Assembly: GCF_000176175.1 (NCBI RefSeq)
Contig: NZ_ACZP01000011.1
Span: 1 to 64,000 of the forward strand
Length of the DNA stretch: 64,000 nucleotides
DNA from: Vibrio furnissii CIP 102972
GTDB taxonomy: Bacteria > Pseudomonadota > Gammaproteobacteria > Enterobacterales > Vibrionaceae
Reading direction: 5' to 3'
Shown here piece by piece: positions 40,205 to 51,301 of the stretch; position 1 is the stretch's first letter, and each line of letters opens with the position of its first letter. Under the pieces are notes generated by a model. That model had not been told where the DNA came from. It did not search any database and saw only the letters and a program-made list of their open reading frames with translations. The translations under genes were made by a program, and so were the position numbers.

Positions 40205-40950
40205 GTGAACACACCTTGATGCAACCCGTATCGACTCAAACTGAACGGCTGCGCCAACTGCGTCATGACGTGTGGCAAGCCAATCTCGATCTGCAACGTC
40301 ACAATCTGGTGACGTTTACTTGGGGCAACGTCTCAGCCATCGACCGTGAATCAGGGTTGGTGGTGATCAAACCAAGCGGCGTGGCTTACGAAGATCTCTC
40401 GGCCGACAACATGGTGGTGGTGGATTTGGCGGGGCACGTGGTGGAGGGCGACCTCAATCCGTCGTCTGATACCGCAACCCATTTGGTGATGTATCGCACC
40501 TATCCACACATTGGCGGCGTGGTGCACACCCATTCGCCGCACGCCACCTCGTGGGCGCAAGCGGGCAAAGCCATTCCGGCGCTTGGCACCACCCATGCCG
40601 ATTACTTCTACGGCAGCATTCCGTGCACGCGCCCGCTGACTAATGACGAAATCGCCCATGATTACGAACTCAATACCGGACGCGTGATTGTCGAAACCAT
40701 CGCAGCGCAAGACCCGATGGCCATTCCCGGCATCATCGTCAATGAACACGGCCCGTTCAGCTGGGGGAAAGATGCCCATCAAGCGGTGCACAACGCGGTG
40801 GTGATGGAAGTGGTGGCGTCGATGGCGCTGCAAACGCTGCAAATCAACCCGGCGGTGCAATTTATCAATCAGGCTCTGCTCGATAAGCATTACCTGCGCA
40901 AACACGGCGCGAACGCTTATTACGGTCAGACTGCGACGAACAAAAAATAA
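40201..40950 (+). CDS. araD: L-ribulose-5-phosphate 4-epimerase AraD
   Basis: A 249-aa zinc-dependent class II aldolase-fold enzyme making D-xylulose-5-phosphate. Zinc ligands are seen in [18 protein letters not shown] (HTH) and the later His of [10 protein letters not shown]. It has about 18 more N-terminal residues than E. coli AraD (231 aa), [20 protein letters not shown]; the ATG overlapping araB is the best start. Confidence 0.95.
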   Translation: MSEHTLMQPVSTQTERLRQLRHDVWQANLDLQRHNLVTFTWGNVSAIDRESGLVVIKPSGVAYEDLSADNMVVVDLAGHVVEGDLNPSSDTATHLVMYRTYPHIGGVVHTHSPHATSWAQAGKAIPALGTTHADYFYGSIPCTRPLTNDEIAHDYELNTGRVIVETIAAQDPMAIPGIIVNEHGPFSWGKDAHQAVHNAVVMEVVASMALQTLQINPAVQFINQALLDKHYLRKHGANAYYGQTATNKK

Positions 40951-40963
40951 TCAAGGGAAAGTT

Positions 40964-42466
40964 ATGAAAGTATTCGACAACAAACACGTGTGGTTCGTAA
41001 CCGGTTCGCAAACCCTGTACGGCCCAAAAGTGCTCGAGCAAGTGGCGCAAGACAGCGCACAAATCGTGGCCAGCTTTAACCAAACCGACGCGATTTCCGT
41101 GCCGATGGTCGACAAAGGCACGGTGAAATCACCGGACGAAATTCTGCAAGTGTGCCGCGCGGCCAACAACGATCCGGCGTGTATTGGTCTGGTGCTGTGG
41201 ATGCACACCTTCTCGCCAGCAAAAATGTGGATCGCGGGTTTGTCGCAGCTCAACAAACCGTTCCTGCATCTGCATACCCAGTTCAACGCGGCGCTGCCAT
41301 GGGACAGCATCGACATGAACTACATGAACACGCACCAGAGTGCGCATGGTTGTCGTGAATTTGGCTTTATCGGCACACGTCTTGATTTGGACCGCAAAGT
41401 GGTGGTCGGTCATTGGCAGAACCCGAACGTGCATCAAGAAATCGACGCGTGGTGCCGCGCTGCGATCGGCATTGATGCTGGTCAGAACCTGAAAGTGGCG
41501 CGCTTTGGCGACAACATGCGCCAAGTGGCGGTGACCGAAGGCAACAAAGTGTCGGCGCAAATTCAATTTGGCTATGAAGTGAATGCGTATGGCTTGGGTG
41601 AACTGAGCGAGGTGGTGCAATCGGTGTCGGATGCGGATGTCGCGCGTCTGCTCGATGAATACGCCTCCACTTATGACATGAGCCCGCAATTGCTGAGCGA
41701 TCCGGCGCTGCTCAAACTGATGCAGCACGAAGCGCGTTTGGAAATGGGGATGGAACGTTTCCTGACCGACGTGGGCGCGCATGCGTTTACCAACACCTTT
41801 GAAAACTTGACCGGTCTGGATTCATTGCCCGGTTTGGCGACTCAGCGTTTGATGGCCAAAGGCTTTGGTTACGGCGGTGAAGGCGACTGGAAAACCTCGG
41901 CCATGGTGCACATCATGAAACAGATGGGCAAAGGGCGTCAGGGCGGCACTTCGTTTATGGAAGACTACACCTATAACTTCGGCGCCACCGACCAAGTGCT
42001 GGGCGCGCACATGCTGGAAGTGTGTCCATCGATTGCTGCGGCGAAACCAAAACTCGAAGTGCATTTGCACACCATCGGCTTGCGCTGCGACGTGCCTCGC
42101 CTGCTGTTTAGCGGTCGTGAAGGCCCGGCGGTGAACGTGTCGGTGATCGATTTGGGCAACCGCTTCCGCATGGTGGTGAACCGAGTGAACACCGTGGCAC
42201 CGCCGCAAAGCATGCCGCATTTGCCGGTGGCGCATGCGTTGTGGGAACCGATGCCGAATCTGCAAGTTGCGGCGGCGAGCTGGATTCACGCCGGGGCGGC
42301 GCACCACAGTGCGTACAGCCAACAAGTGAGTGTCGACACCTTGGCCGATTATGCCGATATTCTTGGCATGGAAATGGTGGTGATTGATGAACACACCGAG
42401 ACGCGCACCTTCAAACATGAGTTGAAAACCAATAGCGTGTACTATCGCTTAACGTCTGGGGTGTAA
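40964..42466 (+). CDS. araA: L-arabinose isomerase AraA
   Basis: A 500-aa enzyme, same length as E. coli AraA, converting L-arabinose to L-ribulose. Conserved: [65 protein letters not shown], and metal-site residues in [21 protein letters not shown] and [23 protein letters not shown] precedes the start. Confidence 0.97.
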   Translation: MKVFDNKHVWFVTGSQTLYGPKVLEQVAQDSAQIVASFNQTDAISVPMVDKGTVKSPDEILQVCRAANNDPACIGLVLWMHTFSPAKMWIAGLSQLNKPFLHLHTQFNAALPWDSIDMNYMNTHQSAHGCREFGFIGTRLDLDRKVVVGHWQNPNVHQEIDAWCRAAIGIDAGQNLKVARFGDNMRQVAVTEGNKVSAQIQFGYEVNAYGLGELSEVVQSVSDADVARLLDEYASTYDMSPQLLSDPALLKLMQHEARLEMGMERFLTDVGAHAFTNTFENLTGLDSLPGLATQRLMAKGFGYGGEGDWKTSAMVHIMKQMGKGRQGGTSFMEDYTYNFGATDQVLGAHMLEVCPSIAAAKPKLEVHLHTIGLRCDVPRLLFSGREGPAVNVSVIDLGNRFRMVVNRVNTVAPPQSMPHLPVAHALWEPMPNLQVAAASWIHAGAAHHSAYSQQVSVDTLADYADILGMEMVVIDEHTETRTFKHELKTNSVYYRLTSGV

Positions 42467-42474
42467 CGAAATCA

Positions 42475-42496
42475 GCCCCCTCAGCGATGAGGGGGC
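42475..42496 (+). terminator. GC-rich hairpin after araA
   Basis: GCCCCCTC and GAGGGGGC form a perfect stem with a 6-nt loop but no T-run. It may stabilise the araBDA message or partly stop transcription before the next gene, which starts 16 nt later. Confidence 0.55.
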
Positions 42497-42511
42497 GTTG
42501 TAGAGGTACTT

Positions 42512-43027
42512 ATGACGGTTGACGAATCGAAGCGAGTGTCGCACTTTGACATTCATCATCAACGTTGGACGCTGCGGGTCGCCAGCGCGAGCCCGACACA
42601 GTTCCAACTGCTGCATGGCAATCAACTGATGTACGAAGGGGCGTTGGAGCTGATCAACAACGGCGAAGCGCTGGATGTGTCGCACGCGCAGTGGAACTTT
42701 CGCCATCGCGCGGACAAGATTGAGCAATGGTGCCAGTGGCATCACAGCGATCGGTTGTCGCTCAATATGAATTACTACTTTCAGCACAATGCGGTGGTGA
42801 TTGAGTATCTGGCGCGCAACAGCATTCCGACTCGGCTCGACATTCGTCACGTCATTCAGCCGCTCAACGCGGCGCTGGTGGTGCCCCCATCCACCGACAC
42901 CGTCCAGCCGGACTGGCAACGCGCCAGACACGGGCTACCGAGCGATTTTATTCGCCAATCGGCCAAAACCGATTGGTTTCGTGAGGCGTTTTCCGCCACC
43001 CAATGGATCGTATTAGGAAAAGTGTGA
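42512..43027 (+). CDS. Unknown protein encoded between araA and araC
   Basis: A 171-aa soluble protein with no signal peptide or membrane segment. The pattern of alternating hydrophobic and aromatic residues (RWTLRVASASPTQFQLLHGNQLMYEGALELI, LSLNMNYYFQHNAVVIEYLA) suggests a beta-rich fold. I recognise no motif. GAGG precedes ATG at 42512. Its position in the ara operon suggests a link to arabinose or arabinoside metabolism, possibly sugar binding or mutarotation; this is a guess from context. Confidence 0.8.
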   Translation: MTVDESKRVSHFDIHHQRWTLRVASASPTQFQLLHGNQLMYEGALELINNGEALDVSHAQWNFRHRADKIEQWCQWHHSDRLSLNMNYYFQHNAVVIEYLARNSIPTRLDIRHVIQPLNAALVVPPSTDTVQPDWQRARHGLPSDFIRQSAKTDWFREAFSATQWIVLGKV

Positions 43028-43092
43028 ACTCGAAAATCGCAATGCGACAAGGCGCAACATACACTAGGCAAAAACTTAGCGACTGTTGGTCT

Positions 43093-43932
43093 ATGCAAAC
43101 AACCGATCCTCTCAAACCGGGCTATAACTTTGATGCGCATTTGGTGGCCGGTTTAACGCCGATCATCGAAGGCGATGAGCTCGATTACCCGATCGACCGC
43201 CCTCATGGCATGAAAGGCTACATCATCAACTACACCAGCAAAGGCGAGGGCACCATTTTTTCCGGCGAGCAGATGTTTCATGTGAAACCGGGTGACTTGT
43301 TGCTGTTTCCGCCCAGTGCGGCGCACTTTTATCATCGTCGGACCGACAGTGCGTCCTGGTTCCATCGCTGGGTCTATTTCCGTCCGCGCGCGTTCTGGAA
43401 TGACTGGCTGAGCTGGCAGGAAGAGCGCAACGGGGTCTATCTGACTCGTGGGTTAGACGCGCAAACCATGGCACACATCGAAAACCTGTTTGTCGATATC
43501 GAATACACCGCCAAATCCGACATGCCATATCGCGATGACTTGGCGATTAACCTGCTCGAGCAGTTGCTGATCCGCTGTAAAACGGTGCAACCGGATGTGG
43601 TGAGCAAGCCGCTCGACCCGCGCATCATTCAGGCCATCAACTACATGACGCAGAACCTCAATCAAGACTTCACCTTGGAAGAGATTGCCGCGTACACCTG
43701 TTTGTCGCCGTCGCGCTTAGGGCACCTGTTTCGTGATGAGATGAAGATGACCATCACCCAGTGGCGGGATGATCAGCGCATCAGTCGTGCCAAACAGTTG
43801 TTAGTGACCACTCACTACTCAGTCAACCACATTGGCCGGATTGTCGGCTACTCGGATCCGCTCTATTTCTCGCGCGTCTTCAAACGCAAAGCCGGGGTCA
43901 GTCCGAAGCTCTATCGCGAACAAATTACCTGA
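43093..43932 (+). CDS. araC: Arabinose-responsive regulator AraC
   Basis: About 279 aa. I chose ATG at 43093 because [24 protein letters not shown] aligns with the E. coli AraC N-terminus ([20 protein letters not shown]); the open frame extends 30 codons upstream into the previous gene, and no good ribosome site is seen for any start. Arm and cupin domain: [31 protein letters not shown]. Two helix-turn-helix motifs: [24 protein letters not shown] and [31 protein letters not shown]. It lies downstream of araA, not divergent from araB as in E. coli. Confidence 0.93.
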   Translation: [279 protein letters not shown]

Positions 43933-44012
43933 TAAATTGCTCAGCATTTGCCATTCCAAAGCGGGATTTCTGTCCTATAGTAAATCTGTTGGTTGCTAGA
44001 AGGAGTGAACGA

Positions 44013-44843
44013 ATGAATCAAGAAGCCCTGATCTCCCGCCTGAATGAACTGCCCCGCATTGAAAGTATCCAGCAAGAACTCCTGAATATGGTGAATCGCG
44101 ACAACGTCGACTTCAGCGAACTGTCGCGCAAAATGTCGATGGATCAGGTCCTCAGTGCGCGCGTGTTGCGAATGGCCAATTCCGCGCAATTTGGCGGCGT
44201 CAACGGCAAGGGCGTCTCCACCATCAGCGATGCCATCATTCGTGTCGGCAGCGGCGCGGTGCGCACGCTGATCTCCTCATCGGTCGTGTCGGGGGTGTTT
44301 CCCCAATTGCGAACGCTCAACATCAAAGATTACTGGTCGAACACATTTGAAATCGCGATGATCGCCAGCAAGCTTGCCAAACCGCTCAAGCTTGATCCCA
44401 ACGAAGTGTTCACCACCGGCGTCTTGCACAACATCGGCGAGCTGATGATTCATGCGCTCGAACCGAATCTCGCCGAGCAGATTGAACAGCGCGTCAAGCA
44501 GGGCGAAAAGCGGGCAGATGTGCAGCAGGATTTACTGGGCGTTGACGCGCAGCAACTCGGCGCGCAATTGGCCAAAGCGTGGAATTTTCCGGTCGACATG
44601 GCCGATGCGATTGAACACGTCAATCACCCCGGTCAAGCGGGCGAAGCCAAGCGTTTGGCGTGCGTGCTCTATCTGGCGCGTGACATTCATAAGCGCTGGG
44701 ATTCGCTGTTTGATGTGCACGAAAAGCAGGCGTTTCTCGCCCGTCATCCGGCGGCCAAAGCGCTGGCCTTAGCGCCGGAGAGTCATGGCTTGATTGATCA
44801 GGTACGCGGCCAAGGCGCCGAATTGGCGCATCAATTGTTCTGA
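44013..44843 (+). CDS. HDOD-domain protein
   Basis: A 276-aa protein made almost wholly of one HDOD domain (residues 10-210: LPRIESIQQELLNMVNR..., SARVLRMANSAQFGG, AIIRVGSGAVRTLI, FTTGVLHNIGELMI). HDOD proteins lack phosphohydrolase activity and usually act in signalling. No output domain is attached. ATG at 44013 with AAGGAG upstream. First core gene after the ara cassette. Confidence 0.88.
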   Translation: MNQEALISRLNELPRIESIQQELLNMVNRDNVDFSELSRKMSMDQVLSARVLRMANSAQFGGVNGKGVSTISDAIIRVGSGAVRTLISSSVVSGVFPQLRTLNIKDYWSNTFEIAMIASKLAKPLKLDPNEVFTTGVLHNIGELMIHALEPNLAEQIEQRVKQGEKRADVQQDLLGVDAQQLGAQLAKAWNFPVDMADAIEHVNHPGQAGEAKRLACVLYLARDIHKRWDSLFDVHEKQAFLARHPAAKALALAPESHGLIDQVRGQGAELAHQLF

Positions 44844-44844
44844 C

Positions 44845-44902
44845 GCGCTTCGATGTTTAGATGCACTTCAGCGTGCTGACGCATTGTGGCGAGTCGAAGC
44901 GC
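44845..44902. repeat. Nested inverted repeats between convergent genes
   Basis: Outer arms GCGCTTCGA (44845-44853) and TCGAAGCGC (44894-44902) are perfect complements, with an inner hairpin TCAGC-GT-GCTGA. It fills the gap between the HDOD gene and the convergent transporter, perhaps a shared 3' structure. Confidence 0.55.
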
Positions 44903-44905
44903 CGC

Positions 44906-45811
44906 TCACGCTTTTTCGGTGGCAAGCGGTTTGCTGCGACGTTTCACTTGTTGCACCACCAAACCGGCGATGATCAGCACCAATCCAATCAGGGTGGTGG
45001 GGTGAATCGCTTCCCCAATGATGGTGGACAGCAGGATGAGTGAAATAAATGGCGAGGCGAAAATCAAGTTGCTGATGCGCGCGGTGTTGCGAGTGTTTTT
45101 CAGCGCGCTGAGCCACAACACAAAGGTAATGCCCATCTCAAATAAGCCGACGTAGGTCACCGCCGCCCAACCTTGCGGGCTGATGTGCTGCCACGGCGCT
45201 CCTTCATACACGCTGAGCGCAATGGCAAACGGAATTGCAATCACAAACCCCAACAGCACCCCGACCACCGGATCGGCTTGATTTTTGGTATTGAGAATCC
45301 AGTATCCGGCCCACAACAGGGTCGACAGCAGCGCCAGCCCAACGCCGAGTGGGCTCTCGAACTGCATGCCGAGTACATCGCCTTGCGTGGCGATCACCAC
45401 CACGCCGAAATAACTCAGCGCGCAGGCGATCCAATCTTGTTTGCGAATGGTTTGGCCAAGAAACACCGCCGCCATGAGCGTCAGGGTGATCGCCCAGCTG
45501 TAGTTGATCGCCTGCGCTTGCGAGGCGGGCAGCAGGGCGTAGGCTTTGAACAGGATCAGGTAATAGGCGAGCGGGTTAATCAGCCCCAGCAGCAGGTAAT
45601 ACCACGGGTTAGCGAGAAAGGTGCTGATCACCAAAGGCAGCTTGCCTTGCAGCGTGCAGATGACCAATAGCGCCAAGGCTGAAACCATGCTGGCGATGGT
45701 CAGCATTTGAATGGGGGAAAACTCTGCCAACGTCAGTTTGAACGCGGTGGCCACCGTCGACCACAACAACACAGCAGACAAGCCCAATCCCAGAGCGCGG
45801 CGTTCATTCAT
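44906..45811 (-). CDS. DMT-superfamily (EamA) transporter
   Basis: About 301 aa with ten hydrophobic segments and two EamA repeats (GLGLSAVLLWSTVATAFKL; LGVGLALLSTLLWAGYWILNTKNQADPVVG). The start is uncertain: ATG at 45811 (MNERRALGLG) fits the family best, and ATG codons at 45826 and 45832 are also in frame. Substrate unknown. Divergent from rmuC. Confidence 0.82.
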   Translation of the reverse strand: MNERRALGLGLSAVLLWSTVATAFKLTLAEFSPIQMLTIASMVSALALLVICTLQGKLPLVISTFLANPWYYLLLGLINPLAYYLILFKAYALLPASQAQAINYSWAITLTLMAAVFLGQTIRKQDWIACALSYFGVVVIATQGDVLGMQFESPLGVGLALLSTLLWAGYWILNTKNQADPVVGVLLGFVIAIPFAIALSVYEGAPWQHISPQGWAAVTYVGLFEMGITFVLWLSALKNTRNTARISNLIFASPFISLILLSTIIGEAIHPTTLIGLVLIIAGLVVQQVKRRSKPLATEKA

Positions 45812-45958
45812 TCCCAATTTCCCCATATCCATGTTAGGTAAACCTGTGTTCAGGTGAATCGCTAGTCTATCGGCTGAATAATTGCCCGGCAAACTGGACA
45901 TTTATCCAGTATCGAAATACTCTTTTTATCAACAACCAACATCAAGTAACTCATTATT

Positions 45959-47491
45959 ATGCAATGGATTCTCGAGAACCCCGCCGTGTGGATCAGTACG
46001 CTGTCTGGCGCCGTGGTATCCGCCGTGGCCGCCGGTTGGTGGGTGAAACAGAAATATCAACTGCAAGCGCAGCTGTTAGAACAGCAATTGACGAGCGACG
46101 CCCGCTGGCATGAACAGCAGCTTGAGCAGCTCAAACAGCAGTTGCAGGCGGCGCAGCAAGAGCTGGATGAACTCGACCAAGAGCGCGACAAAGCGGAGTT
46201 TGAGCTCAAGCAATCGCACGGCAAAGTGATGGCCGTGATGGAAAAATTACGTTATTTCGATGCGATTAAACAAGAGCGCCAGCAATACGCCGACGAACTC
46301 AACCGCATGCGGGAACAAAAAGCGCAACTCGACGTGCAACTGCGTGAGCAAGAAGCGCGTCATCAGCAGCAACTCGAAGCCAGCCAAGACAAACTGCAAC
46401 TGCTCGAACGTGCTGAAGAGCGCCTCAAGCAGCAGTTTGAGCACCTCGCCAATCAGGTGTTTGAAGCCAAAACCGCCAAAGTGGATCAGCAAAACCGCCA
46501 AAGTTTGGATGGTTTGCTGTCGCCGCTGCGTGAGCAGTTAGATGGTTTTAAGAAACAGGTCAACGACAGCTTCAACCAAGAAGCCAAAGAGCGTCACACG
46601 TTGGTGCATGAGCTGCGTAATTTGCAGCGCCTCAACGAACAGATGGCCAAAGAAGCACTCAACCTGACGCAAGCGCTGAAAGGCGACAACAAGCAGCAGG
46701 GCAACTGGGGCGAAGTGGTGTTGGCACGCGTACTGGCCGAATCGGGTCTGCGAGAAGGGCACGAATACCAAACCCAAGTGAGCCTGCAAAACGAAGCGGG
46801 CAAGCGCTATCAGCCGGATGTGATCGTGCATCTGCCGCACAACAAACAGGTGGTGATTGACTCCAAAATGGCGCTGGTGGCGTATGAGCGGTATTACCAT
46901 GCCGACACCGATGCCGAGCGCGACGTCGCGCTGCGCGATCACTTGCTGGCGCTGCGCAGTCACATCAAAGGTTTGGGGCAGAAAGATTACCATCAGCTCA
47001 AAGGCATTCAGTCGCTCGATTACGTGCTGATGTTTATTCCGGTCGAGCCTGCGTTTCAGGTTGCGATTCAGGCCGATCCGAGCTTGGTGAAAGACGCGAT
47101 GGAGCAGAACATCATTCTGGTCAGCCCGACCACGTTACTGGTGGCGCTGCGCACCATTGATAACCTGTGGCGCAACGAACGCCAGAACCAGAATGCGCAA
47201 TTGATTGCTGAGCGGGCGAGCCGTTTGTACGACAAACTGCGTCTGTTCGTGGAAGACATGGAAGGCTTGGGCGGCGCGCTCGACCGCGCCAACCAATCGT
47301 ATCAAGGCGCGATGAACAAACTCGCCACCGGGCGCGGTAATGCCATTCGTCAGGCCGAAAGCTTTAAGCAACTGGGCGTGGAGATTAAGCGTTCTATCAA
47401 CACCGAGTGGGTGGAAAAGGCACAGCGTGAGGCAGATTCGGAAATTGGCCCTTTAGTAGAAAGACATCCCGCTGAGGATAAAGTAAACTAA
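45959..47491 (+). CDS. rmuC: DNA recombination protein RmuC
   Basis: A 510-aa protein with an N-terminal membrane anchor ([20 protein letters not shown]), a long Gln/Glu-rich coiled coil (about 35-210), and the RmuC restriction-endonuclease-like core ([33 protein letters not shown]..., [40 protein letters not shown]). In E. coli it limits recombination at short inverted repeats. Next to ubiE as in E. coli. Confidence 0.94.
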   Translation: MQWILENPAVWISTLSGAVVSAVAAGWWVKQKYQLQAQLLEQQLTSDARWHEQQLEQLKQQLQAAQQELDELDQERDKAEFELKQSHGKVMAVMEKLRYFDAIKQERQQYADELNRMREQKAQLDVQLREQEARHQQQLEASQDKLQLLERAEERLKQQFEHLANQVFEAKTAKVDQQNRQSLDGLLSPLREQLDGFKKQVNDSFNQEAKERHTLVHELRNLQRLNEQMAKEALNLTQALKGDNKQQGNWGEVVLARVLAESGLREGHEYQTQVSLQNEAGKRYQPDVIVHLPHNKQVVIDSKMALVAYERYYHADTDAERDVALRDHLLALRSHIKGLGQKDYHQLKGIQSLDYVLMFIPVEPAFQVAIQADPSLVKDAMEQNIILVSPTTLLVALRTIDNLWRNERQNQNAQLIAERASRLYDKLRLFVEDMEGLGGALDRANQSYQGAMNKLATGRGNAIRQAESFKQLGVEIKRSINTEWVEKAQREADSEIGPLVERHPAEDKVN

Positions 47492-47540
47492 TCGCCCGCA
47501 GTCGCAGTTTGGTCGTGAAAACTGCCTAAGAGGAAACACA

Positions 47541-48323
47541 ATGACGGATACCAGCGTGCAAACGAAAACAGCAGTAGAGAATCAAGACACCACCCATTTC
47601 GGCTTTGAAACCGTACGTAAAGAAGAAAAAGTAGCCAAGGTCGCGGAAGTGTTCCACTCGGTTGCGGCGAAATACGACATCATGAACGATTTGATGTCGG
47701 GCGGGATTCATCGTCTGTGGAAGCGTTTCACCATCGATTGTGCCGGCGCGCGTCCGGGGCAACGTATTCTCGATTTGGGCGGCGGTACCGGTGACCTGAC
47801 GGCAAAATTCTCTCGCATCGTGGGCGACAAAGGCCACGTGGTGCTGGCAGACATCAACAACTCCATGCTCAATGTCGGCCGCGATAAACTGCGCGACATC
47901 GGCATTGTCGGCAACGTGCATTACGTGCAAGCGAATGCAGAAGAACTGCCGTTCCCAGACAACTATTTTGATTGCATCACCATCAGTTTCTGTCTGCGTA
48001 ACGTCACCGACAAAGACAAAGCGCTGCGTTCGATGTTCCGTGTGTTGAAGCCGGGTGGCCGTCTGCTGGTGCTGGAATTTTCAAAACCGGTGCTGGAACC
48101 GTTATCCAAAGTGTACGACGCGTACTCGTTCCACATTCTGCCGAAAATGGGTCAACTGATCGCCAACGACGCTGACAGTTACCGTTACCTGGCGGAATCG
48201 ATTCGCATGCACCCAGATCAAGAAACGCTGAAAGGCATGATGATCGATGCGGGCTTCGATCAGGCCAGCTACTACAACCTGACTGGCGGTATCGTGGCGT
48301 TGCACCGCGGCTACAAGTTCTGA
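47541..48323 (+). CDS. ubiE: Ubiquinone/menaquinone C-methyltransferase UbiE
   Basis: A 260-aa class I methyltransferase. Motifs [35 protein letters not shown] (SAM site), [47 protein letters not shown] and the C-terminal [16 protein letters not shown] are diagnostic. AGAGG upstream. Followed by ubiJ and ubiB. Confidence 0.97.
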   Translation: MTDTSVQTKTAVENQDTTHFGFETVRKEEKVAKVAEVFHSVAAKYDIMNDLMSGGIHRLWKRFTIDCAGARPGQRILDLGGGTGDLTAKFSRIVGDKGHVVLADINNSMLNVGRDKLRDIGIVGNVHYVQANAEELPFPDNYFDCITISFCLRNVTDKDKALRSMFRVLKPGGRLLVLEFSKPVLEPLSKVYDAYSFHILPKMGQLIANDADSYRYLAESIRMHPDQETLKGMMIDAGFDQASYYNLTGGIVALHRGYKF

Positions 48324-48333
48324 GGACTTGCGT

Positions 48334-48972
48334 ATGCCGTTTGAACCGTTAATCACCGCGGTGATTGAATCATCGCTCAATGCCCTGATCAAAGACGACC
48401 CGGAGCTGGGTCGTCGTTTGGCACGCCTTAAAGGCCAAGTGATTCAGGTCCATCTCAAAGAACTCAATCAAACCCTGACCTTCATTTTCAGCCAGCAGAT
48501 CGACGTGCTGGCTCACTACGAAGGGGCGCCGGATTGTTATCTGTCGCTCAATTTGTCGGTGTTGCCGGAACTGCGTGAGCAGGCCAACATCACGCAGTTG
48601 ATCAAACAAGACAAATTGGTGCTGGAAGGCGACATTCAACTGGCGCAGAAATTTTCTCAGCTCATGACGGACTGTAAACCCGACATCGAAGAGTGGTTGT
48701 CACGCGTGACCGGTGATGTGGTCGCACACACCGTGGTGCAAGGTGCCAAAAACTTCGGCGCGCTGCTGAGCGCGCAAGTGAGTAAACACCAGAACCATTT
48801 GGCGCAAGTGCTGACCGAAGAGTGGCGCGTGGCTCCGGGGCCGCTGGAAATTGCTCATTTTTGCGATCAAGTGGACGAGGTGAATAGCCAAGCTGCACGC
48901 CTAGAAAGCCGCCTGAATCAGTTGCTTGAGCGTGGGCAACCGACAGAACAAGGGTGCGTGGACACTGTATGA
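48334..48972 (+). CDS. ubiJ: Ubiquinone biosynthesis accessory factor UbiJ (SCP2 domain)
   Basis: A 212-aa protein; ATG at 48334 with GAGG 8 nt upstream. The N-terminal half is a sterol-carrier (SCP2)-like lipid-binding domain; the C-terminus is helical and ends with a coiled coil ([18 protein letters not shown]). In E. coli UbiJ holds hydrophobic intermediates within the Ubi complex. The stop overlaps the ubiB start (ATGA). Confidence 0.93.
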   Translation: MPFEPLITAVIESSLNALIKDDPELGRRLARLKGQVIQVHLKELNQTLTFIFSQQIDVLAHYEGAPDCYLSLNLSVLPELREQANITQLIKQDKLVLEGDIQLAQKFSQLMTDCKPDIEEWLSRVTGDVVAHTVVQGAKNFGALLSAQVSKHQNHLAQVLTEEWRVAPGPLEIAHFCDQVDEVNSQAARLESRLNQLLERGQPTEQGCVDTV

Positions 48973-50603
48973 CCCCAGCCGAACTCAAACGTTTATACCG
49001 CATTATCAAAGTTCAGCTCGAATATGGGCTGGACGAGTTGTTACCCGAACATCAACTGACCAAAGCGCCGCGACTGGCGCGCAAATCCATCTTCTGGATT
49101 CGCAATCAACACGCCGACAAACCGCTCGGTGAGCGGCTGCGTTTGGCGTTGCAAGAACTTGGCCCGGTGTGGATCAAGTTCGGCCAGATGATGTCGACCC
49201 GCCGCGACCTCTTCCCACCGCACATTGCCGATCAGCTCGCGCTGCTGCAAGACAAAGTGGCGCCGTTTGACGGCAACCTCGCCAAAGCGCAGATCGAAAG
49301 CGCACTCGGCGGCCCACTGGAAACGTGGTTCAACGACTTTGATCTCCAGCCGCTGGCTTCTGCGTCGATCGCTCAGGTGCATACTGCGACGCTCAAATCC
49401 AACGGCCGCGAAGTGGTGTTAAAAGTCATTCGCCCAGATATTCGTCCGGTGATTGATGCAGATCTAAAACTGATGCATCGACTCGCGCGTATAGTCGCAC
49501 GAGCGACGCCTGAAGCACGTCGTTTGAAACCGCTTGAAGTGGTGCGTGATTACGAAAAAACGCTGCTTGATGAGCTGGACTTGCGCCGTGAAGCGGCCAA
49601 TGCGATTCAACTGCGCCGCAACTTTGAAGACAGCGAAGAATTGTATGTTCCTGAAGTCATTACTGATTTCAGTAATAAAACTGTCATGGTTTCTGAGCGA
49701 ATATATGGCATTCAGGTGTCCGATGTTGAACGCTTGCAGGCCAATGGCACCAACATGAAGCTCTTGGCTGAGCGCGGCGTGAGTGTGTTTTTCACGCAGG
49801 TGTTCCGCGACAGTTTCTTCCATGCAGACATGCACCCGGGCAATGTGTTTGTGAATCCGGAGCATCCGGACAACCCGCAATGGATTGGTCTCGACTGTGG
49901 CATTGTCGGCACGCTGAATGCAGACGACAAACGTTATCTGGCGGAAAACTTCCTGGCGTTCTTCAACCGTGATTATCGCAAAGTGGCGCAATTGCACGTC
50001 GATTCAGGGTGGGTGCCGCAAGACACCAACATCGATGAATTCGAAGTGGCGATTCGTATTGTGTGCGAACCGATATTCGCCAAACCGCTGTGCGATATCT
50101 CCTTTGGCCATGTGCTGTTGAACCTGTTCAACACCGCACGTCGCTTCAACATGGAAGTGCAGCCGCAACTGGTGTTGCTCCAAAAGACGCTGCTGTACGT
50201 AGAAGGGTTAGGGCGTCAGCTGTATCCACAACTGGATTTATGGCAGACGGCGAAACCCTTTCTGGAAAAATGGATGATGAATCAGGTTGGCCCGCAAGCG
50301 GTGGTGAATGCCATCAAAGAGCGTGCGCCGTTCTGGGCCGAAAAATTGCCGGAACTACCGGAATTGCTGTACGACAGTTTGAAACAAGGTCGTCACCTGA
50401 ATCTGCGCATGGAGCAGTTTTATCAGGGCTACCGCGACAGCAAGCGCCAGCAGGCGACCGGTAAGTTTTTGTTTGGTGTTGGCGCCACTTTAGTCGTATG
50501 CTCGGCTATATTGGTGGCCAGTCACTACGAACCGTGGGCCGCGGGCAGTGCAATCGCAGGCGTCACATTTTGGTTGTTTAGTTGGCGAGCTTATCGTCAA
50601 TAA
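48969..50603 (+). CDS. ubiB: Ubiquinone biosynthesis kinase-like ATPase UbiB
   Basis: A 544-aa protein. ATG at 48969 overlaps ubiJ. ADCK/UbiB features: KFGQ motif in [29 protein letters not shown], Ala-rich loop [18 protein letters not shown] lysine, ExD motif in [28 protein letters not shown] and LDCGIVG. Two C-terminal membrane helices ([34 protein letters not shown]) anchor it. It supports extraction of lipid precursors for ubiquinone. Confidence 0.96.
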   Translation: MTPAELKRLYRIIKVQLEYGLDELLPEHQLTKAPRLARKSIFWIRNQHADKPLGERLRLALQELGPVWIKFGQMMSTRRDLFPPHIADQLALLQDKVAPFDGNLAKAQIESALGGPLETWFNDFDLQPLASASIAQVHTATLKSNGREVVLKVIRPDIRPVIDADLKLMHRLARIVARATPEARRLKPLEVVRDYEKTLLDELDLRREAANAIQLRRNFEDSEELYVPEVITDFSNKTVMVSERIYGIQVSDVERLQANGTNMKLLAERGVSVFFTQVFRDSFFHADMHPGNVFVNPEHPDNPQWIGLDCGIVGTLNADDKRYLAENFLAFFNRDYRKVAQLHVDSGWVPQDTNIDEFEVAIRIVCEPIFAKPLCDISFGHVLLNLFNTARRFNMEVQPQLVLLQKTLLYVEGLGRQLYPQLDLWQTAKPFLEKWMMNQVGPQAVVNAIKERAPFWAEKLPELPELLYDSLKQGRHLNLRMEQFYQGYRDSKRQQATGKFLFGVGATLVVCSAILVASHYEPWAAGSAIAGVTFWLFSWRAYRQ

Positions 50604-50653
50604 ACGTTAAACTCTTGAACTGTTTTTGTAACACATAACCCGAGGTAGAAAGA

Positions 50654-50896
50654 ATGGGTGGTATCAGTATTTGGCAACTTCTTATCATTGCGGTCATCGT
50701 TGTATTGCTGTTCGGTACGAAGAAACTTCGTGGTATCGGCGGCGATCTCGGTAGCGCAGTGAAAGGCTTCAAGAAAGCCATGGCAGACGAAGATCAGTCT
50801 GCGGCGAAGAAAGATGCCGATTTCGAACAGAAAAATCTGGAACAGCAGAAGACCGACGCAACTGCTGAAACAAAGAAAGACAAAGAGCAGGCTTAA
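50654..50896 (+). CDS. tatA: Twin-arginine translocase subunit TatA
   Basis: An 80-aa protein: short N-terminus, one membrane helix ([28 protein letters not shown]) with the FG hinge, an amphipathic helix, and a charged tail. Oligomerises to form the Tat pore. GAGGTAG-type ribosome site upstream. The exported oxidase at 1632-3014 would be one client. Confidence 0.96.
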   Translation: MGGISIWQLLIIAVIVVLLFGTKKLRGIGGDLGSAVKGFKKAMADEDQSAAKKDADFEQKNLEQQKTDATAETKKDKEQA

Positions 50897-50899
50897 ATC

Positions 50900-51301
50900 G
50901 TGTTTGATATCGGTTTTTGGGAACTGGTATTAATTTCTGTCGTGGCACTGGTGGTGCTGGGTCCAGAGCGGCTGCCGCATGCGATTCGCAGTGTGGCGAA
51001 GTTTGTCTCGGCGGCCAAAAACATGGCCAACAGTGTTAAAGATGAGCTGGCGCACGAGCTGAAAGTGCAGGAGCTGCAGGAAAACCTGCGCAAAGCCGAG
51101 CAGATGGGGATGCAAAACTTGTCGCCTGAGCTGCAAGAATCGGTCGATAAGCTCAAGCAGGCAGCGCAGGACGTGCAACGTCCGTACGCCACTCCAGCCA
51201 CCAGCCCGACAGAGGATGACCAGCCGCAACCCTCGGCAGAATCCCTCCACGTTGTGGCTGAACCCGCTCAGCCGAAGACGGCAGAAAAGAAAGCCGACTA
51301 A
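50900..51301 (+). CDS. tatB: Twin-arginine translocase subunit TatB
   Basis: A 133-aa protein starting with GTG 3 nt after tat[32 protein letters not shown] is the TatB membrane segment with the LGPERLP hinge; a long amphipathic helix and a Pro-rich tail follow. Forms the substrate receptor with TatC. Confidence 0.96.
   Translation: MFDIGFWELVLISVVALVVLGPERLPHAIRSVAKFVSAAKNMANSVKDELAHELKVQELQENLRKAEQMGMQNLSPELQESVDKLKQAAQDVQRPYATPATSPTEDDQPQPSAESLHVVAEPAQPKTAEKKAD

Noticed and set aside
43274..43289. parS-like TGTTTCATGTGAAACC inside araC
   Set aside because: The central CACGTG core is changed to CATGTG, and the sequence is explained by the araC codons.
29660..43932. Mobile island carrying the ytf-ara cassette
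   Set aside because: No integrase, tRNA junction, direct repeats or insertion sequences are seen at the edges; base composition looks like the neighbours. Gain by recombination is still possible.
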